Source: Blastococcus sp. (GTDB taxonomy: Bacteria > Actinomycetota > Actinomycetes > Mycobacteriales > Geodermatophilaceae). From it: a DNA stretch of 62,181 nt. The translations under genes were made by a program, and so were the position numbers. Shown here one piece after another: positions 17,182-25,534 of the stretch (within the stretch, counting starts at the first letter, position 1; the number at the start of each line of letters is the position of its first letter). The notes under the pieces were generated by a model, which searched no databases, was not told the origin of the DNA, and saw only the letters and a program-made list of their open reading frames with translations. The DNA lies in assembly GCA_025965715.1 (NCBI GenBank), contig JAOPWJ010000136.1:1-62181 (forward strand). Direction: 5' to 3'.

Positions 17182-18317
17182 CAGTTGCTGCCGCTCCGGA
17201 TGACCTCGTCCCACAGGTCCGTCCACTCGGAGTAGTGCTTGGCGACGTCGATGACGTCGACCGGGATCGGCTCGATCTGCTCACCGCCGAACGACTCCTG
17301 GGCGAGCGCGGTCACGGCCGGCGTGCGGTTCTGGTCGACGAGGATCTGCTGACCCTCCCCCTCCTCCGGCGACAGCAGGAAGTCCTGCAGGAGCAGTGCT
17401 CCGGCCGGGTTGTCCGAGAGACAGTGCAGCGCGGTGCCGGTGACCTCCGCGATGACCGGGATGTTGACCGGCCGCCACTCGATCGGCGCGTCCTCCGCCT
17501 GCTGCTCGAGCATGCGGTGGACGTAGTTGTTCACCGCGATCGAGTACTGACCGGCGACGACGAGCTCGGCCGTGGTGGTGTGTCCGTCGGTGATGGCGGC
17601 GTTGGCGGCGATGTCCTTGAAAACCTGGACGGCTTCCTCGCGCGACTTGCCTTCCGTCTCCATGTGCATCACCTGACCGGCGAACCAGAAGACGTCGCTG
17701 CCCTCCATGGCCAGGCCGTCGACGTTGGCGAAGTCCTCCAGCGACTTCGGCACGTCCGCCGCGTCCAGCTTGCTGGTGTTCCAGCCCGGGACGATGTAGC
17801 TGAGCCGGTCGCCGATGAAGTCGTCGAAGACAGCGGCCTCAGTGATCTGGTCGACCCAGGGCGAGGACACCGGGGCGAGCAGTCCTTCCTGGTCGAGAAC
17901 GGCCATCTCGAGGGAGTCCATCTCGATCAGGTCGGCACCGGAGAAGTTGGCGTCGGTCTCCTCGAGGACGCGCTGGCGGATCGACTCGCTGCCGGCGCGG
18001 TAGACGTTGACCTCGAGGTCCCCGTACTTCTCCATGAACGGATCGACGATGGTCTCGGGGTCGTTGATCTCGGTGTAGAGGTCCAGCGTTCCGCCGGCCT
18101 CGATCGCCGCGTCGAGCAGCTTCTTCTCGCGGTCCTCCGGTGAGAGGCTGGCGAGGCTGTCCACCAGCTTCACAGCGTCGCTGCCCTTGCAGATGTCACC
18201 TCCGCCGGCCGCCGAGTTGTCGCTGTCGCCCGTGCCCGCCGGCGAGCTACAGGCCGCGAGGACGAGCGTCGCCGCCCCGAAGGACACCAGCAGGGGCCGG
18301 GACAACCGGCGGGTCAT
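17181..18317 (-). CDS. Extracellular solute-binding lipoprotein (AfuA/family 1 type)
   Basis: 378 aa. Signal peptide MTRRLSRPLLVSFGAATLVLA ends in the lipobox VLAACSSP (Cys near 23). The mature part reads as a class II ferric-type binding protein: TLDLYTEINDPETIVDPF, VYRAGSESIRQRV, DLIEMDSLEMAVLDQ. Start ATG at 18317 has GAAGGA 5 bp upstream. Ligand unknown; the neighbourhood argues for an organic acid or chelate rather than iron. First gene of the unit binding protein - permease - ATPase - MFS - hydrolase, divergent from the coxS-type operon. Confidence 0.85.
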   Translation of the reverse strand: MTRRLSRPLLVSFGAATLVLAACSSPAGTGDSDNSAAGGGDICKGSDAVKLVDSLASLSPEDREKKLLDAAIEAGGTLDLYTEINDPETIVDPFMEKYGDLEVNVYRAGSESIRQRVLEETDANFSGADLIEMDSLEMAVLDQEGLLAPVSSPWVDQITEAAVFDDFIGDRLSYIVPGWNTSKLDAADVPKSLEDFANVDGLAMEGSDVFWFAGQVMHMETEGKSREEAVQVFKDIAANAAITDGHTTTAELVVAGQYSIAVNNYVHRMLEQQAEDAPIEWRPVNIPVIAEVTGTALHCLSDNPAGALLLQDFLLSPEEGEGQQILVDQNRTPAVTALAQESFGGEQIEPIPVDVIDVAKHYSEWTDLWDEVIRSGSN

Positions 18318-18460
18318 GTTCCTTCGGATCACGATGTGCGCTCCTCGACGTGCTGTCTGAGACGGTCTGGCCGGAGCAGGAGGCGCCAAGCGGGGGCCCG
18401 GACAGTGCCTCTGTGAATTCCGGGGCCGGACCTGGCGCCACCTACGTGCGCCGCGGGGAT

Positions 18461-18475
18461 TGGATGATGTATCCG
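18461..18475. promoter_or_regulatory. GntR-type operator copy d (7/8 match)
   Basis: TGGATGATGTATCCG. It lies 144 bp upstream of the binding-protein gene (minus) and 187 bp upstream of coxS (plus), so it could serve the importer operon. Confidence 0.5.
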
Positions 18476-18588
18476 GGACCTAAGTACGGAGCATCTCGTC
18501 CGTCAATAGCGGAACGTGTTTTACCCCACATACTGTGACCCGCCCGTGATGTGGGGAGCCGGAGCCTGCGAAGCCGAGGGGTGGCTCC

Positions 18589-18603
18589 TTGATGATGTAT
18601 CCG
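18589..18603. promoter_or_regulatory. GntR-type operator copy e (6/8 match)
   Basis: TTGATGATGTATCCG, a near copy of d 128 bp away, ending 59 bp before the coxS-type start codon. A possible -10 (TAGCCT) follows at 18605-18610, just after the site. Confidence 0.45.
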
Positions 18604-18661
18604 GCTAGCCTGCGCCCATCGACGTCTCGACATCGAGGGCGTCGGGAGCGGAGCGGACATC

Positions 18662-19183
18662 ATGGCTTCAGCCACGCCCAGGCCAGTCCGGGATGCGATC
18701 CAGGTCACGGTCAACGGTCAGGCCCGCTCCCTGCGGACACCGCCGGCACGCCCACTTCTCGACGTGTTGCGCGACGACCTCGAGCTGACAGGCACGAAGG
18801 AGGGCTGCAGCGTCGGCGTCTGCGGCGCCTGCAGCATCCTCGTCGACGGGCGGCTGATGTCGGCCTGCCTCGTCCCTGTCGGCATGGTGGCCGGGCGGGA
18901 GGTAACGACCGTCGAGGGCCTCGCCGGACCGGACGGCGAGCTCTCCCGCGTCCAGCGCGCCTTCCTCGAGTGCAGCGGCTTCCAGTGCGGCATCTGCACG
19001 CCGGGACAGGTGGTGGCCGCCACCGCGCTGCTCGCCGAGAATCCCTCGCCCACAGCGGACGAGGTGCGCGAGTACATGACGGGCAACCTCTGCCGCTGCA
19101 CCGGCTACTACTCCATCGTCCGGGCCGTCCTCAGCGCCGCCGGCACGTCGGCCACAGGCGACGCGGCAAAGGAACCGGCCTGA
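18662..19183 (+). CDS. Molybdenum hydroxylase small [2Fe-2S] subunit (CoxS/XdhC type), first system
   Basis: 173 aa. Two iron-sulfur clusters: plant-type CSVGVCGACSILVDG near residue 45-60 and C-terminal-domain CGIC (105-108) with CRC (143-145, in GNLCRCTGYY). Transfers electrons from the Mo site to the FAD subunit. ATG at 18662 follows GGAGCGGA. Stop overlaps the next start (TGATG). First gene of the plus-strand set small-medium-large. Confidence 0.93.
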   Translation: MASATPRPVRDAIQVTVNGQARSLRTPPARPLLDVLRDDLELTGTKEGCSVGVCGACSILVDGRLMSACLVPVGMVAGREVTTVEGLAGPDGELSRVQRAFLECSGFQCGICTPGQVVAATALLAENPSPTADEVREYMTGNLCRCTGYYSIVRAVLSAAGTSATGDAAKEPA

Positions 19184-20052
19184 TGCTGCTCTTCGACTAC
19201 CACCGGCCGACCACGGTCGCCGAGACGGCGGCCTTGATGGCCGAGCTCGGGGAGGACGCCGAGCTGCTCGCCGGCGGCACGTCGCTGATGAACCTGGCCA
19301 GACTCGGGCTGGCCGAGCCGGCGCACGTCATCGCCCTTGCCGACGTGGGCGAGCTCGGCGGACTGGATGCGACACCGGACGGCGGACTGCAGTTGGGCGC
19401 GACGACGACGATCCGGCACGTGGAGACCTCGCCGCTGGTCCGCGGGCGTGCTCCTGGGCTGGCCGAGGCGTGCGGTCACGTGGCCACGGTGCGCATCCGC
19501 AACCAAGCGACGGTGGGCGGCAGCCTGGTGCACGCCGATCCGAACCAGGACCTGCCGCCGATGCTGATGGTGCACGACGCGCTGGCGCGCATCACGGGTC
19601 CGAACGGGGATCGCTCCGTTCCGGTGGCCGAGTTGTTCCTGGGCTTCTTCGAGACCGTGGTGCAGCCGGAGGAGATCCTGCACTCGATCGTCGTCCCCCC
19701 GCCTGCCCGGGGGTTTCGCGCCGGCTACCTCAAGTTTCTGCCGCGGACGAAGGACGACTACTCGACCGTCGCCGTCGCAGTGGGGCTCACCGCCGAGGAG
19801 GGCCGGGTGACCGCCGCCCGCATCGCCGTGGCGGGAGGGGGCTCGACGCCCCTCCGCTGCACGGCCGCCGAGCGGGCCCTCGTCGGCACGATTCCGGGCG
19901 AGGCGACGGCGCTGGCGGAGGCCGCCGCGCTCGTCCGTGAGGCGCTCGATCCGATCAGCGACGCTCGCGGGTCCAGCGGCTACAAGCGCGAGATGGCTCG
20001 GGTGTGCACCACGCGGCTGCTGCGGCGGCTGGGCACGGAGGACGCGGGATGA
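19183..20052 (+). CDS. Molybdenum hydroxylase medium FAD subunit (CoxM type), first system
   Basis: 289 aa, FAD-binding PCMH fold: LLAGGTSLMNLARLGL (pyrophosphate loop), then VRIRNQATVGGSLVHADPNQD, where CoxM has TVGGNLAHADP. C-terminal CO-dehydrogenase flavoprotein domain from about 175. Starts at the ATG inside TGATG shared with the small-subunit stop and ends in ATGA overlap with the large-subunit gene. Confidence 0.92.
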   Translation: MLLFDYHRPTTVAETAALMAELGEDAELLAGGTSLMNLARLGLAEPAHVIALADVGELGGLDATPDGGLQLGATTTIRHVETSPLVRGRAPGLAEACGHVATVRIRNQATVGGSLVHADPNQDLPPMLMVHDALARITGPNGDRSVPVAELFLGFFETVVQPEEILHSIVVPPPARGFRAGYLKFLPRTKDDYSTVAVAVGLTAEEGRVTAARIAVAGGGSTPLRCTAAERALVGTIPGEATALAEAAALVREALDPISDARGSSGYKREMARVCTTRLLRRLGTEDAG

Positions 20053-22184
20053 CCCTTGACCAGACGCCCATGCCGGCTCACGCCGCCGAAGACGTCGCGA
20101 TGTTCGCTCGTCCGGAGGTGCGGCACGAGGGCGCGCTCAAGGTGACCGGTGCCGCCCGCTACACCGGCGACCACCACCCGGCCGGAATGCTCTATGCAGC
20201 CTGCCTCGGTAGTCCGGTAGCCCACGCACGCATCACCTCCATCGACACCTCGGCCGCCGAGGAGTTGCCCGGTGTGGTCGCGGTCCTGACCGGCCACGAC
20301 GTGGGCCACGTGCTCTTCGGCAGACACCTGCGCGACATGCCGGTGCTCGCCCGGGACCGCGTCCTGTTCATCGGCCAGCGGGTCGCCGCGGTCGCGGCGG
20401 AGACGCGGGAGGCCGCGGAGGAGGCGGTGCGGCTGATCGAGGTCGACTACGACGATCTGCCTGCGGTGTTCGACCCGCGGGAGGCGCTGACCGACGGCGC
20501 CGCCGTGCTGCACCCCGACGCGGCCAGCTACGGCACCATCAAGGGCGCCCGCACGCCGGTGGGGCACCCCAACGTTCAGGGCGAGCTGGTGCACGGGTGC
20601 TCCGAAGCGGAACTGGAGGAAGCCTTCGCGGCGGCCGACCTCGTCGTCGAACACACCTTCCGGACGCCGCGGCAGCATCAGGGCTTCATCGAGCCGCACG
20701 GCGCGATCGTCTGGTTCGAGGGCGAGATCTGCCACGTCGTCTCGACGAACAAGGCACCGTTCGGGCTGCGCCAGCAGCTGGCCGCCGCGACCGGGCACCC
20801 CGAGGACCGGATCGTCGTCCACAACCGGTTCATCGGTGGCGACTTCGGCGGCAAGGGGTTCTCCGTCGACGAGTTCGTCTGCTTCTACCTCGCACGCAAG
20901 ACCGGTAGGCCGGTGCGGTCGGTGATGTCTTACGTCGAGGAGCTGAGTGCGACCGCACCGCGGCACGCCGCCGAGCTCGTGCTGCGCACCGGCGTGCGGC
21001 GGGACGGCACGTTCGTCGCCCACTCGGCCGACGTCGTCTTCGACGGCGGCGCCTTCGCCGGGGCCAAGGCGAACGCGGACCTGATTCTGCATGGCGGCTT
21101 CGACACGATGTCGGCCTACGACGTGCCGGCGATGCGGCATCGCGTGCGCACGATCTACACGAACGCGTTGCCCGGCGGCCATATGCGGGCGCCGGGGGAA
21201 GTGCAGGCGGTGTTCGCCGGCGAGTCGCACGTCGACCTCATCGCCGGCGAGCTGGGCCTGGACCCGGTGGACCTGCGCCGTCGCAACCTGCCGCCACGGT
21301 GCCCTCTGGCGGCCGAGGTCCTGGACCGGGCGGCTGCCGTGCTGCCCCGGCCGGCGGGCCGCGGGAGGGGAACCGGCTTGGCCCTGTACCGGCGCCAGGG
21401 CGGCACGGGCAAGGGTGGTGTCGTCGTCCGTGCCCTCGGCCCGGACCGCTTCGAGGTGGTCACCGGCTCCGCCGACCAGGGCTCCGGCACGGTGACGATG
21501 ATCGCGCGCGTTGCCGCGGCCGCCCTGGGAGTCGCCGAGGACCGGATCGAGGTTGTGCAGCGGTCCACCGCCGACGCGCTGTACGACGCCGGCGCCGGCG
21601 CCAGCCGGGTGACCCGCGTGCTGGGCGACGCCACGAACGTCGCCGCGACCGAGCTGCGCGGGCGGCTCGCGACCGCGACCGAATTCCCGGTCGAGGTGGC
21701 GTGCGTGGTGGAGGCGCCGCGCGGCGAGGACAACCCCGCCTTCGGCGCCTGCGCGGTGGAGGTGACGGTCGACGAGCTCACCGGCGAGATCCGCGTCGAG
21801 CGGGCGGTGCTCGTGGCCGACTCCGGGACGGTCATCAACCCGATTGCGCACCGCGGCCAACTGGAGGGCGGCTTCGCCTTCGGCCTGGGTGCGGCGCTGA
21901 TGGAGGAGCTCTTGGTCGAGGAGGGCCAGGTGCTGGCCGGCAGCCTCGGCGACTACAAGCTGCCCACTGCGCCGGACATGCCTCCGCTGGAGATAGTCAC
22001 CATCGCGTCCGGCCAGGGGCTCGGCCCGTTCGGTGCGAAGCCAGTGGGCGAGTTCGGGAATCTCGGTGTCCCACCAGCGATCGCCAACGCGGTGGAGCGG
22101 GCGATCGGCGTGCGGCTCATGGTCCTGCCGCTGACCGCCGAGGCCGTCTGGACGGCGCTGCACGGGAGCCCATCGGAACACTGA
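20049..22184 (+). CDS. Molybdenum hydroxylase large Mo-binding subunit, first system (short form)
   Basis: 711 aa, shorter than the usual 760-800 for CoxL/XdhB proteins. Landmarks: GALKVTGAARYTGD, the molybdopterin loop GGDFGGKGF, GHMRAPGEVQAVFAGESH and the catalytic-glutamate loop GAKPVGEFGNLG near residue 670. CoxL's AYRCSFR active-site loop is absent, so it is not a form I CO dehydrogenase. The shortfall lies mainly between RRNLPPRCPLAAEVL and GRGTGLALYRRQG, where relatives have some 40 more residues; the frame is continuous. Hydroxylates an aromatic or N-heterocyclic carbon next to N in most relatives; substrate unknown. Confidence 0.88.
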   Translation: MTLDQTPMPAHAAEDVAMFARPEVRHEGALKVTGAARYTGDHHPAGMLYAACLGSPVAHARITSIDTSAAEELPGVVAVLTGHDVGHVLFGRHLRDMPVLARDRVLFIGQRVAAVAAETREAAEEAVRLIEVDYDDLPAVFDPREALTDGAAVLHPDAASYGTIKGARTPVGHPNVQGELVHGCSEAELEEAFAAADLVVEHTFRTPRQHQGFIEPHGAIVWFEGEICHVVSTNKAPFGLRQQLAAATGHPEDRIVVHNRFIGGDFGGKGFSVDEFVCFYLARKTGRPVRSVMSYVEELSATAPRHAAELVLRTGVRRDGTFVAHSADVVFDGGAFAGAKANADLILHGGFDTMSAYDVPAMRHRVRTIYTNALPGGHMRAPGEVQAVFAGESHVDLIAGELGLDPVDLRRRNLPPRCPLAAEVLDRAAAVLPRPAGRGRGTGLALYRRQGGTGKGGVVVRALGPDRFEVVTGSADQGSGTVTMIARVAAAALGVAEDRIEVVQRSTADALYDAGAGASRVTRVLGDATNVAATELRGRLATATEFPVEVACVVEAPRGEDNPAFGACAVEVTVDELTGEIRVERAVLVADSGTVINPIAHRGQLEGGFAFGLGAALMEELLVEEGQVLAGSLGDYKLPTAPDMPPLEIVTIASGQGLGPFGAKPVGEFGNLGVPPAIANAVERAIGVRLMVLPLTAEAVWTALHGSPSEH

Positions 22185-22249
22185 CAGACCGGCGGCACGT
22201 CGTCGGTCAGCCCGCTCCTCTCGGGTGGACGGGGACGGGGACAGGGATG

Positions 22250-22528
22250 TCAGAGCAGCGAAAGCACGCTGCCCTCCGGCGTTCCTTCAACCGTCGGGAA
22301 CCGACGCCGCACTTCTCCGTCGTGCCCAGGAATAATGTCCGTCCGTTCGTCATCCATCTCGCCGATCGTCTCGAACGCGACGCAGCTCGAGGGCACATCG
22401 TGCAGGACCGGGAAGGGCACACCGTTCGTAAGGTTGGCGTACAGGTGCGCGGCGTCGGCCGTGAGCACCACGCGACGTCGATCCCCACTCACCGACACGA
22501 GTTGGCTACCTGGGGTGTGCCCGCCCAC
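22250..22528 (-). pseudogene. C-terminal fragment of an MBL-fold (AHL-lactonase-like) hydrolase
   Basis: About 92 codons ending in a normal TGA. They read GGHTPGSQLVSVSGDRRRVV, LTADAAHLYANL, PFPVLHDV and IIPGHDGEVRRRFP. These match the second half of AttM/AiiA-type metallo-beta-lactamase-fold lactonases: metal His of HTPGS, metal Asp of the TADAAH loop, and metal His of PGHD. The first half (HxHxDH motif) is missing. The fragment stops exactly where a transposase remnant of opposite orientation begins (about 22528), so an IS insertion or deletion removed the 5' part. Not expected to be functional. Confidence 0.75.
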
Positions 22529-23060
22529 GCGAGCTGGTCGGACAGGTCCTGGCCGGCCGCACCGCGGCGCACGTGGCCGCCAAGATGGGGATCAGCCGCG
22601 CAACGGCCGCCAAGTGACTGGCCCGCTACCGCACCAAAGGAATCGCCGGACTGGCCGACCGCTCCAGCCGACCGCGCACCAGCCCGCGCCGAACTGATCC
22701 GTTGACCGAGGCGGCGGTCGTGGCGCTGCGCCGGTACCGGCGGCTGGGCCCGGCCCGCATCGCCGGCATCCTGGATGTGAACCCCCCAACCGTGCACCGG
22801 GCGCTCAGGCTGGACCGCCCGACCGGTCAGCCGGTGCGCCGCTACGAACGCGCCCGACCCGGCGAGCTGGTGCACGTCGACGTCAAGAAGCTCGGCGCCT
22901 CCGCGACGGCGGCGGCTGGCGGATCCACGGGCGGGACTCCTGGCAGCAGCGGCGCACCAAGACCGAGCAGAACGCCGGCCGGCGGGTCGGCTACGAGTAC
23001 GTGCACTGCGCCATCGACGACCACACCCGACTGACCTACGCCGAGATCCACCCCGACGAA
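22528..23060 (+). pseudogene. IS481-family transposase remnant (stop, frameshift, truncated)
   Basis: Reading from RELVGQVLAGRTAAHVAAKM, the N-terminal helix-turn-helix continues to an in-frame TGA at 22615-22617. It then resumes in the same frame (LARYRTKGIAGLADRSSRP, then RRYRRLGPARIAGILDV) through GELVHVDVKKLG. At about 22897-22907 one base is missing; the +2 frame then carries the DDE region GYEYVHCAIDDHTRLTYAEI up to HPDE at 23060, where homology ends. N-terminus lacks roughly 10-20 residues and the C-terminal third, with the last catalytic Glu, is gone. No terminal inverted repeats were found. Typical decayed IS481 (ISL3-unrelated) element. Confidence 0.85.
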
Positions 23061-23316
23061 GGCGTGCACGAGCGTCGTCTTGCCCGTGCTGGGGAGATCG
23101 ATAGGAGCGCGACACCGTGTACCAGAAGTCCCACCATCGACATCCCGCCGCGCTGCATCAGGCAGAACACCCGAACGCGAGCAGCCGGCTCTTCATGGCC
23201 TCGTCGACAACGATGCGTCCCGTCGAACCGACCAGGAAGGGGCTGACAGCCCCCCCGTGATCGTTACCCCGGAGCGTTGAAGGCCGAGGAGGACGTCGGC
23301 CGGCGCGGTGGGGTGG
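23061..23316. other. Unassigned degenerate stretch next to the IS remnant
   Basis: 256 bp without a convincing gene. A minus-strand frame (about 23164-23250) reads AVSPFLVGSTGRIVVDEAMK and ends in TGA; it looks protein-like but I cannot assign it. Probably the remains of the gene once beyond the IS element, or the far end of the isochorismatase transcript. Confidence 0.4.
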
Positions 23317-24054
23317 TCAGCCTTCCGCTGCGAGGGCCGCCCGCGAGGAGGTCTCCAGCCATGCGGTCACCTCCGCGAGCGACAACACATCCGCGTACTT
23401 CTGGTCCATGTCGAACAGGTTCATCGCGCGCGAGGCCTCGTGCCGGTCGTAGACGCACTCCTCCACCACGATGATGTGCAACCGAAGGCTGCACCCGTCG
23501 ACCACGGTGGCCCGCACGCAGCCGCTCACGCTCTCCCCACAGACGATGAGAGTGTCGATGCCGGCGCCGATGAGGTGAGCAGCGAGCGGGGTGCCGAAGA
23601 ATGCGCTCGGCGCCGTCTTGCGCAGCACGACCTCGCCAGGCAGCGGCGCGGCCTGCTCCACGATGTCCAGCCGCCGGCGATGGCGATCCTGCTCCTCGAG
23701 GGTGCGGGTGGGCGGGGCGTGCCGGCCCCCCAGCCGGGCGCCCCAGCCGGGCATCCCGGACTCCTCCTGGCCGAGGGCCGTCACGTGCACGATCGGGATC
23801 GAGGCGTCGCGAGCTGCCTTGAACAACGTCTCGATGTGCCCCAGCGCCTTCCACCCCGCCAGCCCGGTACTGCCGGGCCATGTGCGCACTGCTTCGAGCA
23901 ACGGCTCGGGCTCGTCCCCCACCGCTTTGCGGTAGTTGTCGACGGAGAGCACAGCGGCGCGACGCCCGAAGCCATACCGACCCTTGGGGGGCGAGAGCGC
24001 CAGGTGCGCCTTGTCCTGCTCGGTCAGGAAGCGGTCCCACACACGGTCGGCCAC
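23317..24054 (-). CDS. Isochorismatase-fold amidase, N-carbamoylsarcosine/maleamate amidase type
   Basis: 245 aa with the full cysteine-hydrolase triad: D39 (AVLSVDNY), K146 (VVLRKTAPSAFFGT) and C179 (GESVSGCVRATVVDG). SAFFGTPLAAHL and the closing NLFDMDQKYADVLSL are hallmarks of the N-carbamoylsarcosine amidase/maleamate amidase branch rather than true isochorismatases. GTG at 24054 was chosen: GGAGGG lies about 12 bp upstream and it lies just after the operator; an upstream ATG at 24156 would place promoter and operator inside the gene. Reaction probably R-CO-NH2 or N-carbamoyl hydrolysis releasing ammonia. Monocistronic. Confidence 0.85.
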   Translation of the reverse strand: MADRVWDRFLTEQDKAHLALSPPKGRYGFGRRAAVLSVDNYRKAVGDEPEPLLEAVRTWPGSTGLAGWKALGHIETLFKAARDASIPIVHVTALGQEESGMPGWGARLGGRHAPPTRTLEEQDRHRRRLDIVEQAAPLPGEVVLRKTAPSAFFGTPLAAHLIGAGIDTLIVCGESVSGCVRATVVDGCSLRLHIIVVEECVYDRHEASRAMNLFDMDQKYADVLSLAEVTAWLETSSRAALAAEG

Positions 24055-24078
24055 AACGTCGCCCACCCCTCCGATTGT

Positions 24079-24122
24079 TGGATTTCTGATACAAGCTATG
24101 GAGCTGCGCCGTCCCTGGTCAA
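24079..24122 (-). promoter_or_regulatory. Promoter with GntR-type operator copy f (8/8 match)
   Basis: TGGATTTCTGATACA at 24079-24093 is a perfect TGNAT-N5-ATNCA. Upstream on the minus strand: TTGACC (24117-24122), 18-bp spacer and TAGCTT (24093-24098), so the operator sits over the start point. The amidase start codon is 25 bp downstream of the operator. Confidence 0.65.
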
Positions 24123-24152
24123 TGGGCGCTCGCCTGTGATTCGCCGGCGCGG

Positions 24153-25385
24153 TCACTCATAGCCCACGCGCCGGTAGCGGACGAACCCGCCCGCCAGCAC
24201 GGCGACGAGCGCGAAGACCGCCAGGGCCCAGTGGACGCCGAAGCCGCTGGCGAGCGCGCCGGCGCCGAGCGCGAACAACGGCCGCAGCCCCAGGTGAGCC
24301 ATGGAGAAGGTCGACATCACCCGAGTGCGGAACTCGTCCGGCGCCAACTCCTGCAGGGACGCGCTGAGCAGCGGCACGCTCAGCGAGAAGCCGATGCCGA
24401 TGGGCGCGGCGGCGACCACCGTGATCGCCAGGGACGGCGCCAGCGCCACGCAGGCAACGCCCACGGCCTGCAGCCCGAAGGCTGTCACGAGCATCAGGCG
24501 GCGGGGCAACAGATCCTCTATGCGGCCGTACGACACGAGCCCCAGCATCGCGCCCACGCTGTAGCCCATGATCACGATGCCGGCAGCCTCGGGCCGCTCG
24601 AACTGGTCGGCCAGCGTGGGCGAGAGCGTGCGCAACGCCTCGACGGCCGCGTTGCACAGCACGACGGAGAGCAGGATCGCCGGCATCGCACCGCTACGCC
24701 GGATGAACCGCAGGCCCTCGCGGACGGAACCGCCGCCCGCTTTGCGGCCATGACCCTCGTCTTCCCGCGGACGGATGAACGGCATCGCGGCGATCGGCCC
24801 GAGGAACGTCGCGGCGTTGATCGCGAACGCCCACGTCGGGCTCCCCACGATGAGGATCAGCGACGCCAGCGCGGGACCGGCGATCTGACCGAACTGGAAC
24901 TGGGTGACGTTGACCGCCGTAGCCCGCGCGACGGCCGACCGGGGCACGAGGGCGGGGAGCAGCGCCGTCATGGACGGCTTGGCGACGGCGGCCGCGGTGC
25001 CGAGCAGGAAGCAAGCGCCGATCAGCGGCCAGGGGGTGATCATTCCGAGGCCGCTGAGCAGTGCGAGTCCCGTCGCGACGAGGAGTGCGGCCGCCTGGGA
25101 CCAGGCCACCACCCGCCGCTTGTCGAACCGGTCCCCCAGCGAGCCCGCCGGCAGGCTGAACAGCAGGATCGGGATGAACGTGGCGAAGTTGACCAGGCCG
25201 ACCATGAACGGGGAACCGGTCATCTGCAGCATGAGCACTGACGCGGTGACGTTGTGCAGCCAGGTTCCGGGGCCGGAAACCATGCCGGCCCACCAGTACA
25301 GGGCGAAATCCCGCTGCCTCAGCAGCGACCAGGCCCCTGGCGCGATCTCCTCGGTTCTGGTGCCGAGCACCTCTCCCCGCGCCAC
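24153..25385 (-). CDS. MFS transporter, MFS_3/DHA3-like group
   Basis: 410 aa, 12 predicted membrane segments. Opens with LLRQRDFALYWWAGMVSGPG, and has GSLGDRFDKRRVV between segments 2 and 3 and AVNVTQFQFGQIAGPALA. Same broad family as the protein at 12886 but diverged. The annotated start is GTG at 25385, 9 bp from the operator; an alternative GTG at 25368 follows GGGGAG and would cost six residues. Efflux or uptake role cannot be told apart from sequence. Divergent from the cupin gene at 25535. Confidence 0.8.
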   Translation of the reverse strand: MARGEVLGTRTEEIAPGAWSLLRQRDFALYWWAGMVSGPGTWLHNVTASVLMLQMTGSPFMVGLVNFATFIPILLFSLPAGSLGDRFDKRRVVAWSQAAALLVATGLALLSGLGMITPWPLIGACFLLGTAAAVAKPSMTALLPALVPRSAVARATAVNVTQFQFGQIAGPALASLILIVGSPTWAFAINAATFLGPIAAMPFIRPREDEGHGRKAGGGSVREGLRFIRRSGAMPAILLSVVLCNAAVEALRTLSPTLADQFERPEAAGIVIMGYSVGAMLGLVSYGRIEDLLPRRLMLVTAFGLQAVGVACVALAPSLAITVVAAAPIGIGFSLSVPLLSASLQELAPDEFRTRVMSTFSMAHLGLRPLFALGAGALASGFGVHWALAVFALVAVLAGGFVRYRRVGYE

Positions 25386-25393
25386 GCGCGAAG

Positions 25394-25408
25394 TGTATCC
25401 ATTATCTT
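25394..25408. promoter_or_regulatory. GntR-type operator copy g (6/8 match)
   Basis: TGTATCCATTATCTT in the 149-bp divergent gap between the MFS gene (minus) and the cupin gene (plus). GATAAT on the minus strand lies inside it, as at copy a, and could be the -10 of the MFS gene. Confidence 0.5.
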
Positions 25409-25534
25409 GACACCGCTGAAAGGCTCCTTCAGGGTTTCCTTGACTGGCCCGGACGGGCGCACCGACGTGCGTGCTCCCCGCCGGTCAGGTTGCCCGACGC
25501 AGCCTGCGCGCACACGAAATCGAGGGAGCGGTCC

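Larger units (their letters stand above)
18318..18661. promoter_or_regulatory. Divergent intergenic control region
   Basis: 344 bp separating the minus-strand importer operon from the plus-strand molybdenum hydroxylase operon. It is clearly less GC-rich than the genes. Contents: operator-like copies d and e (separate entries), sharing the 14-mer GATGATGTATCCGG at 18463 and 18591, and an 8-bp inverted repeat CCCCACAT (18524-18531) / ATGTGGGG (18549-18556) separated by 17 bp midway between them. No convincing TTGAC/TATAAT pair stands out. Confidence 0.5.

Noticed and set aside
20049-22184. CO dehydrogenase (CoxSML) for the first Mo hydroxylase
   Set aside because: The large subunit lacks the AYRCSFR loop of form I enzymes and is too short; only the general xanthine-oxidase-family assignment is supported. 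The same applies to 34362-36674.
23080-23100. Walker A-like LPSTGKTTLVHAF reading on the minus strand
   Set aside because: It is a short coincidence in degenerate DNA without any flanking ATPase domain.
23264-24094. A long minus-strand frame overlapping the amidase gene
   Set aside because: It is a shadow of the isochorismatase-fold gene in another frame, with Arg/Pro/Gly-rich composition and no motifs.
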